From: SAR116 cluster bacterium
Lineage (GTDB): Bacteria; Pseudomonadota; Alphaproteobacteria; Puniceispirillales; UBA1172
Direction of reading: 5' to 3'
DNA: 12,823 bases
Assembly (NCBI GenBank): GCA_002691725.1
Contig: NZIT01000012.1
Coordinates: 1-12,823, forward strand
Positions 8,773 through 12,823 of the stretch are shown here, one piece after another (the stretch's first letter is position 1; every line of letters starts with the position of its first letter). The translations under genes were made by a program, and so were the position numbers. The notes beneath the pieces are model-generated. The model saw only the letters and a program-made list of their open reading frames with translations, made no database searches and had not been told where the DNA came from.

Positions 8773-8803
8773 AATAGCCGCGCTTTGGCTATTGATTTTA
8801 TTT
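8773..8803 (+). terminator. Terminator-like hairpin without an assigned gene
   Basis: AATAGCC (8773-8779) pairs perfectly with GGCTATT (8787-8793) around a 7-base loop. The stem is followed by GATTTTATTT on the plus strand. No known plus-strand gene ends here. It could end a small RNA started near 8674 (after TATACT), or insulate the following promoter. The T-run is interrupted, so strength is uncertain. Confidence 0.4.
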
Positions 8804-8820
8804 ACATAATCAGTGATAGT
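8792..8820 (+). promoter_or_regulatory. Candidate promoter of the RRF-like gene
   Basis: TTGATT (8792-8797) and GATAGT (8815-8820) are separated by 17 bases, each matching 4 of 6 consensus positions. Transcription would start near 8827, at the edge of the right arm of the inverted repeat. Confidence 0.35.
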
Positions 8821-8837
8821 TTACTAATATGTAAATA
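8799..8837. promoter_or_regulatory. Perfect 10-base inverted repeat, probable operator
   Basis: TATTTACATA (8799-8808) and TATGTAAATA (8828-8837) are exact reverse complements with a 19-base spacer. The left arm sits between the candidate -35 and -10 boxes and the right arm at the expected transcription start. A repressor bound there would block the promoter. The regulator is unknown. Confidence 0.45.
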
Positions 8838-8881
8838 TTTTGTTAATAAATAAAGAGTAGAAAAATTTTCTAGCTAGTCAT

Positions 8882-9556
8882 ATGGATGAAACAGATTTAG
8901 ATAAGATTTTATATAAAACATCGGCTGAACTGCTTAGTTACAGCGATAGTTTTGAATCGCGCGCGCGTGACCGATTTGTTACTTATGTCAAAGAGCTTAT
9001 AGAGTTGGGCTCGCATGATGAATATCAGAAAATGTTTCATAGTGATAAGATCATGCTCAATAAAAAGCCGCGCCGCCTGATGGACTTCATTGAAGTGGAA
9101 TCATTTATTGATCGCGTCGAGATTGTGTCGCTGAACGAAGAGGTCACAGCAGCGCTTGTCCCATTGATCAAAGGTGATAAAGGGTTCAAAACAGTCAAGC
9201 TTGATCCAGAACGCAATATGGTCGTTATCTCGTTACCGCCATTGACCATGAATGCCAAATTAGAACTGGCTGGCGCGGTTGAGGCAAAATGTAAAAGCTT
9301 TAGCAAAACGCTTGCCGCCGTCAAAGCCCAGACTGGTCAGCAAATTCGTGCAGGCATTAATAATGAATATATTTTTGGTCCTGACGCTGCCAAAGCGCAA
9401 AAGCAAATTGACAGCATCATCAAGCATTATGTGACGTATTCTCAGCTTATCATGATGGCAAAAACAGAAACGATTATTGGTAAATATTCGCCGCAAAACC
9501 CCGAAGAAAAGAAACTATATGCCTCAGTCGCTAAAGTACGCGGTTATGTAAAATAA
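8882..9556 (+). CDS. Protein with a ribosome-recycling-factor-like domain
   Basis: I do not recognise this 224-residue protein by name. Residues about 88-157 resemble the three-helix body of ribosome recycling factor. The order is IKGDKGF, a strand leading to VISLPPLT (115-122), which matches the RRF signature PLPPLTEERR, then two long helices ending QTGQQIRAGI. True RRF has an arginine-rich helix after this signature (E. coli NVRRDAND). Here the matching segment is AAVKAQTGQQIR, with fewer arginines, so ribosome binding may differ. The N-terminal part (1-80) does not clearly show RRF domain II, and a tail of about 65 residues is extra. The protein is soluble, without signal or membrane segments. 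The gene stands alone, converging with the DmdA-like gene at 27 bases, and has its own promoter region. No Shine-Dalgarno sequence is near the ATG. It could be an RRF paralogue or an unrelated helical protein. Confidence 0.6.
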   Translation: MDETDLDKILYKTSAELLSYSDSFESRARDRFVTYVKELIELGSHDEYQKMFHSDKIMLNKKPRRLMDFIEVESFIDRVEIVSLNEEVTAALVPLIKGDKGFKTVKLDPERNMVVISLPPLTMNAKLELAGAVEAKCKSFSKTLAAVKAQTGQQIRAGINNEYIFGPDAAKAQKQIDSIIKHYVTYSQLIMMAKTETIIGKYSPQNPEEKKLYASVAKVRGYVK

Positions 9557-9583
9557 GCTCTCTCGTGAGATGTCTATTCGGGG

Positions 9584-10732
9584 TTATGCTTTACCGGCAG
9601 TAATTTTCTTCTTGGGATCGTAAAACGGTTTTTCAACAACGACCGCATGACGTCTGCCAGTTGCTGTCTCGACGCTCAATTCGGTGCCTAATTCTGCTGC
9701 CGCCAGATCAACCATGCAAAGCGCAATATTTTTTTCAAGCCGTGGCGAATAGACGGCTGAGGTAACTTTGCCAACGGTCGCCCCTTCCAACTTTAGCGGC
9801 CAGAAGGTTGTATTTGGCCCGGTCAGACGGTCGCCATCCATAACAATGCCAATCTGTTTACGGCTAATCCCCTTATCGCGGATATCATGCAAGGCGGCTT
9901 TGCCAATAAAGTCATGCGGGGCGTCAAGATTGATGAGCCGATCCAGCCCTAATTCATAAGGATTGGTTTTGATATCCATGTCAGCGTGGTAAGATAGCAT
10001 ACCGCCTTCAATGCGGCGAATAGATGAGGTATGGCCAGGCTTCAATCCAAAAGGTTGACCTGCGGCCATGATCTTCTCCCATAGCTCACTTCCGCGTGTG
10101 CCATCTTGCAGGTATATCTCATAGCCTAATTCGCTTGACCATCCTGTCCGTGATACAACCAGCTCAATGCCATCTAGTTCCAGATGCCGAAGCCAGTAAT
10201 ATTTCATCGTCTCAATCTCATCGCAAAAGAGCGCTTTCATGATATCCATTGAGCGCGGCCCTTGAAGCTGAAGCGGTGATACATCAGGCTCACATATCTC
10301 GACGTCCATATCGGCATGAGTGGCAACGCCTTGCGCCCATAGCAAGACATCACTGTCAGCTAAGGAAATCCAGAATTTATTTTCTTCAAGACGGAGCAGA
10401 ACAGGGTCATTGATCACACAGCCCTCGGCATTAGTGATAATAATATATTTGCACTGGCCAATGGCCATTTTGCTTAAATCTCGTGGCGTCAGCATTTGAA
10501 CAAATCGCGCGGCATCGCTGCCTGTGATCTGAACCTGACGTTCGACGGCAACGTCACAAAGGATAGCTTCATTGACCAGATTCCAAAAATTTTGCTCAGG
10601 ATCGCCAAAATCACGCGGAATATACATGTGATTGTAAACCGAAAATCCGGCGGCACCCCATTTCACGGTTGCATCAAAAAAAGGCGACTTTCTGATCTGC
10701 GTTCCAAAACCAAAATCTTCAGGACTAGTCAT
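9584..10732 (-). CDS. DmdA-like tetrahydrofolate-dependent demethylase (GcvT/aminomethyltransferase family)
   Basis: DmdA transfers a methyl group from dimethylsulfoniopropionate to tetrahydrofolate, and LigM-type relatives do so from aryl ethers. This 382-residue cytoplasmic protein matches DmdA in many places: GFSVYNHM (29-36), VERQVQITGSDA (63-74), TPRDLS (82-87), INDPVLL (107-113), ADSDVLLWA (125-133) and EPDVSP (148-153). Family-wide GcvT features follow: RTGWSSELGYEIY (195-207), RRIEGGMLSY (239-248) and a C-terminal barrel. In place of the DmdA-type RSGYS.QGGFEIY and CPN..ER segments as I remember them, it has RTGWS and HTSSIRR, so it may be a sister clade with another substrate. I chose the ATG at 10732, with GGAG 6 bases upstream; a longer frame to 10810 lacks a ribosome-binding site and adds unconserved residues. 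It follows the sulfotransferase gene on the same strand. Confidence 0.82.
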   Translation of the reverse strand: MTSPEDFGFGTQIRKSPFFDATVKWGAAGFSVYNHMYIPRDFGDPEQNFWNLVNEAILCDVAVERQVQITGSDAARFVQMLTPRDLSKMAIGQCKYIIITNAEGCVINDPVLLRLEENKFWISLADSDVLLWAQGVATHADMDVEICEPDVSPLQLQGPRSMDIMKALFCDEIETMKYYWLRHLELDGIELVVSRTGWSSELGYEIYLQDGTRGSELWEKIMAAGQPFGLKPGHTSSIRRIEGGMLSYHADMDIKTNPYELGLDRLINLDAPHDFIGKAALHDIRDKGISRKQIGIVMDGDRLTGPNTTFWPLKLEGATVGKVTSAVYSPRLEKNIALCMVDLAAAELGTELSVETATGRRHAVVVEKPFYDPKKKITAGKA

Positions 10733-10738
10733 CGTCAA

Positions 10739-10742
10739 CTCC
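10739..10742 (-). promoter_or_regulatory. Ribosome-binding site that fixes the DmdA-like start
   Basis: GGAG on the minus strand stands 6 bases before the ATG at 10732. In-frame ATGs at 10744 and 10810 have no comparable site. Confidence 0.6.
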
Positions 10743-10827
10743 ATAAGGTGATAACTTGCGGCATGACCCTGATGTAATTCGTTCAAGGGGCAATGAAAAG
10801 GGGGAGGCATAATTAAATCAGCAATTA

Positions 10828-10875
10828 AACGCCAGGCACAGCCGCAAGGCAGGATAAGACGGCAATGATGGCGTT
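10828..10875 (-). repeat. Inverted repeat after the sulfotransferase gene
   Basis: AACGCCA (10828-10834) pairs with TGGCGTT (10869-10875) across 34 bases. Inside lie GCCG (10841-10844) and CGGC (10860-10863), which could add a second stem. The outer right arm overlaps the sulfotransferase stop codon. On the minus strand TTTAATT follows. It may act as a partial terminator, attenuator or RNA-stability element separating the DmdA-like gene from the three upstream genes. Confidence 0.35.
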
Positions 10876-11614
10876 AGCCTTTTATCCGATATTGAAAGAG
10901 ATGCTCATAATGCGGTTGCATTCGGCGGTGGACGCGCTGCACCCGAAAAGGCGCATCTTTAATTTCTACATATTTGCGGATTTGCGGTTTGAGTCCGGTT
11001 GAGCCGCGCAAATTATCATGGAAACTGCCGCCATCCCACCAGCTATACGCGCTATTGCTATTGCCGCGCTCCCAGCTTAGTGCCTCAGGGATAAAGGGTA
11101 TCCCAACAGCATCACAAAATGCCGCCACAACCTGTTCGGGGCGCTCAAGCAAATCATCACTATCAATCACCGGTGGCGGGGTTCCATGATGCGCTGTCAG
11201 CAGATCAAATAACGCTCTCTGTTCGGGAAAGCCGACCTCTGTCTCGTCAAAATCTGGCCATTTATCATAGATAGAAGAAATGGTTTTTGCAGGGTCGCGG
11301 ATAAGAAAAGCATGGGTGAAATGATCAAGAAAAGGGATCGTCCACATATGATTAATGTAATGCGGAAAGTCTTTGATAAAGAGGGGGGAGCGTTTTGCCC
11401 GGTCTTGAATATGTTGCCACACCGAATTGATCGTAAGCCCAGGTGTAGTTTTATCACCAGGCTGAAAGCGCGACCATAACGGGTCCTCGCCTTGATACCA
11501 AGCTTCGCCAAATGGCTCATGCAGGCAATCGAGATCACCACGCTGTTTCATCATCCATTCAAAGGCCGTCGAGGTAGATCGCGGAATTGCCCATAAAGCG
11601 ATGATTTTATTCAC
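10874..11614 (-). CDS. Sulfotransferase-fold protein
   Basis: Sulfotransferases move the sulfuryl group of PAPS to an alcohol or amine. This 246-residue protein shows the 5'-phosphosulfate-binding region at its very start, LWAIPRSTSTAFEWMM (7-22). It has LHEPFGEAW soon after, the 3'-phosphate-binding motif FLIRDPAKTISSIY (103-116), and a C-terminal DDLLERPEQVVAAFCDAVGIPF-type segment. I chose the GTG at 11614: it has GGAGAG 6 bases upstream and overlaps the preceding gene's TGA as GTGA, a usual sign of translational coupling. The P-loop then begins about 10 residues in, as is normal. The open frame reaches an ATG at 11683 inside the neighbour, which is unlikely to be used. Some members of this group are annotated only as sulfotransferase-like and their chemistry is unproven. 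Substrate unknown. Confidence 0.83.
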   Translation of the reverse strand: MNKIIALWAIPRSTSTAFEWMMKQRGDLDCLHEPFGEAWYQGEDPLWSRFQPGDKTTPGLTINSVWQHIQDRAKRSPLFIKDFPHYINHMWTIPFLDHFTHAFLIRDPAKTISSIYDKWPDFDETEVGFPEQRALFDLLTAHHGTPPPVIDSDDLLERPEQVVAAFCDAVGIPFIPEALSWERGNSNSAYSWWDGGSFHDNLRGSTGLKPQIRKYVEIKDAPFRVQRVHRRMQPHYEHLFQYRIKG

Positions 11615-12444
11615 TTTAAGCTCTCCAATAACGTCCCTTGCTGCGTCATTGGCGCAATGCCAATATCTTTCATCATCCGCCAATAAAGCGCTGTGTCATT
11701 GCCAATAATTGGCTTGCCCAGAAGCGCCTCCAGCTGGCGTTCAAGGTGGATAGGGCGCATCGGTATGCCATCAGCGCCAGCCCGAAAATTGCACATGCCA
11801 TTGATCAGAATAGCATCCGCTTGCGGCGCTTTTTCAGCCACATAAGTAAAGCTTTTTTCGGCTAGATCAGCATCAAAGACCCAGCGCTTTGCGTTGACCG
11901 CCTCTTGGCTTTCAAACCATCCTTGATCATGAAAATTACCTGCCCAGAGAACATCAAATCCGGCCTCTTGCAAAAACCCTACGGTGCCTTGCCACCATTC
12001 AGGCCAGTGATAAGCGGCATTCAAGGCAACTTTTTCAACATTCAGCGCGCGCAAGGCCTCTACCATAGCGTATCCCGACATATGAAAAGGCGTTTCATAT
12101 TTATCCGATAAGTTTTGGCAATGCTCTCTGATACCATCAACCCCAAGCCCGCTCGCATGCACCCAGTTCGAGCCAACCTGACCACACACATCAACGCCAT
12201 TTCTCGACATGCAGTGGACAAAGTCCTCCAGCATATTGAAGTTCTGTTTACGCTGATCAAGGCTATGCACATAATCCGGCACATGCAGCATCCAGCCGTG
12301 AACGCCAACACTTGGTGGGCTCATGCGGAGGAAATCAGAAGGCGCGGCATCGAAATCAAATGGCGGGCAGGTAAAGCCAACCTGATAGGGAAATAATTTA
12401 TGCTCGCTTACCCATTTTTCAGGCATTAAATACTGATCAGCCAT
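11611..12444 (-). CDS. Asp/Glu racemase superfamily protein (maleate isomerase/arylmalonate decarboxylase-like)
   Basis: This superfamily uses one or two active-site cysteines to racemise, isomerise or decarboxylate carboxylic acids. The 277-residue product has the expected two-lobed pattern. CGQVGSNW (87-94) sits at the place of the first cysteine loop. INGMCNFR (214-221) carries C218, the likely second-lobe catalytic cysteine. GKPIIGNDTALYWRMMKDIGI (243-263) is the typical C-terminal helix of maleate isomerase and arylmalonate decarboxylase relatives. Either C87 or the adjacent G88 aligns with the first cysteine; if G88, the enzyme would have a single catalytic cysteine, as in arylmalonate decarboxylase. 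Start: ATG at 12444 with GGAGG 6 bases upstream, overlapping the Rieske gene end by 8 bases; a TTG one codon earlier is less likely. The sulfotransferase start overlaps its stop by 4 bases. The substrate is not known. Confidence 0.8.
   Translation of the reverse strand: MADQYLMPEKWVSEHKLFPYQVGFTCPPFDFDAAPSDFLRMSPPSVGVHGWMLHVPDYVHSLDQRKQNFNMLEDFVHCMSRNGVDVCGQVGSNWVHASGLGVDGIREHCQNLSDKYETPFHMSGYAMVEALRALNVEKVALNAAYHWPEWWQGTVGFLQEAGFDVLWAGNFHDQGWFESQEAVNAKRWVFDADLAEKSFTYVAEKAPQADAILINGMCNFRAGADGIPMRPIHLERQLEALLGKPIIGNDTALYWRMMKDIGIAPMTQQGTLLESLK
11621..11626 (-). promoter_or_regulatory. Ribosome-binding site that fixes the sulfotransferase GTG start
   Basis: GGAGAG on the minus strand precedes the GTG at 11614 by 6 bases, inside the last codons of the racemase-like gene. 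Together with the GTGA overlap it supports coupled translation. Confidence 0.65.
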
Positions 12445-12823
12445 CAATCGCCTCCCTCATCCAGCGTTGTAGGTGCATCACAGGATGTTCTGAAGTAACG
12501 CCTCCATTAGGGTCAATCACCAATGGCCCGGGATGATATCCGCGTGAGCAAAGTCCTCTTTGTACCGATTCTACCAGCTCAATATCTTCTGCAACCGTTG
12601 TTTCCCGATCTTGCTCTGCCAGCGCTCGCACGGCTGTGTTTTCTGCCCCATTAACCGAATACCAGCCGCGCCAGACAACAACATGATCAGCATCAATGGC
12701 GCGCCAGTGATAGGTGTTGAGAACATTGCCGGGATAGACCTGAAAGCTGAACATTGGCCATAGATACCAGCTCGAATATTGATCAAAATGGTTAAATCCT
12801 GACTGAATATCATAGGTCATATC
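12437..12823 (-). CDS. Rieske-type oxygenase alpha subunit, C-terminal part (partial)
   Basis: The frame is open through the right window edge, so only the last 128 residues are seen; the Rieske [2Fe-2S] domain lies outside. The visible part is the end of the catalytic domain of ring-hydroxylating oxygenase alpha subunits, a group that also includes choline, carnitine and glycine betaine monooxygenases. It shows YLWPMFSFQVYPGN, then a YHWR beta strand, then EQDRETTVAEDIELVESVQRGL with D79 (counted from the ATG at 12820) as the probable third ligand of the mononuclear iron. It ends GPLVIDPNGGVTSEH and a C-terminal helix. An ATG at 12820 is an internal methionine, not the start. A reductase partner is not seen. 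The stop overlaps the next gene by 8 bases. Whether the substrate is aromatic or a quaternary amine cannot be settled from this fragment. Confidence 0.88.
   Translation of the reverse strand, partial: DMTYDIQSGFNHFDQYSSWYLWPMFSFQVYPGNVLNTYHWRAIDADHVVVWRGWYSVNGAENTAVRALAEQDRETTVAEDIELVESVQRGLCSRGYHPGPLVIDPNGGVTSEHPVMHLQRWMREAIDG
12451..12455 (-). promoter_or_regulatory. Ribosome-binding site of the racemase-like gene
   Basis: GGAGG on the minus strand lies 6 bases before the ATG at 12444, within the final codons of the Rieske oxygenase gene. It decides for the ATG over the TTG at 12447. Confidence 0.65.

Larger units (their letters stand above)
8638..8881. other. AT-rich divergent spacer with regulatory signals
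   Basis: This 244-base gap separates the minus-strand DAO gene from the plus-strand RRF-like gene. It contains TATACT (8668-8673) on the plus strand and TATA-rich boxes on the minus strand near the DAO start. It also holds an orphan hairpin (8773-8793), a perfect inverted repeat (8799-8837) and a candidate promoter (8792-8820). No protein-coding frame of note was found. Confidence 0.6.

Noticed and set aside
10733..10810. Longer DmdA-like product from the ATG at 10810
   Set aside because: The added residues do not resemble the family, and no ribosome-binding site precedes this ATG or the one at 10744.
11615..11683. Longer sulfotransferase from the ATG at 11683
   Set aside because: It would overlap the racemase-like gene by 73 bases; the GTG with GGAGAG and GTGA overlap is better.
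12115..12396. Plus-strand open frame within the racemase-like gene
   Set aside because: It is antisense to a well-supported coding region, with no independent evidence.
1..12823. CRISPR array, mobile element, prophage or defence island
   Set aside because: No spaced direct repeats, transposase, integrase, terminal repeats or phage proteins were seen; genes look like ordinary chromosomal genes.
1..12823. tRNA or rRNA genes
   Set aside because: No cloverleaf with a TTCRA arm and no conserved rRNA segments were recognised in the intergenic regions, which are short.

Overview
The window reads as chromosomal DNA of a marine-type alphaproteobacterium. Base composition is moderate, close to even but slightly AT-rich. 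Several proteins look alphaproteobacterial, and a DMSP-demethylase-like gene is present. The SAR116 group (Puniceispirillum-like) would fit, but that is an inference from gene content and style, not a proven placement. I see no tRNA, rRNA, CRISPR array, insertion sequence or phage gene. Genes are densely packed and no gene-free stretch exceeds about 250 bases.

Left part (1-4771). A gene fragment with a hydrophobic N-terminus leaves the window at base 1. It lies just downstream of typA/bipA, a translational GTPase on the minus strand. Divergent from typA is a plus-strand pair: an iron-dependent alcohol dehydrogenase and, 14 bases later, a RumA/TrmA-type 5-methyluridine RNA methyltransferase with its Fe-S cysteines and catalytic residues present.

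Middle part (4815-8637, minus strand). There are two likely transcription units. A DUF3422 membrane-anchored protein is followed after 6 bases by the septation/envelope protein YciB. Upstream of them, a DAO-family FAD oxidoreductase is followed after 8 bases by a flavodoxin-fold NAD(P)H:quinone oxidoreductase.

Isolated gene (8638-9556). A 244-base AT-rich spacer holds an orphan terminator-like hairpin and a perfect 10-base inverted repeat around a plausible promoter. It leads into a 224-residue plus-strand protein that has no clear Shine-Dalgarno sequence. Its central part resembles the body domain of ribosome recycling factor, so it may be a divergent RRF paralogue.

Right part (9584-12823, minus strand). 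Four genes run together: the C-terminal part of a Rieske-type ring-hydroxylating (or quaternary-ammonium) oxygenase alpha subunit, an Asp/Glu-racemase-superfamily protein (maleate isomerase/arylmalonate decarboxylase type), a sulfotransferase-fold protein, and a DmdA-like tetrahydrofolate-dependent demethylase. The first three overlap by 8 and 4 bases. The fourth follows after about 140 bases containing a possible hairpin. The combination looks like an uncharacterised catabolic or modification pathway for a methylated small molecule. It is the best candidate here for a new system, together with the RRF-like gene.
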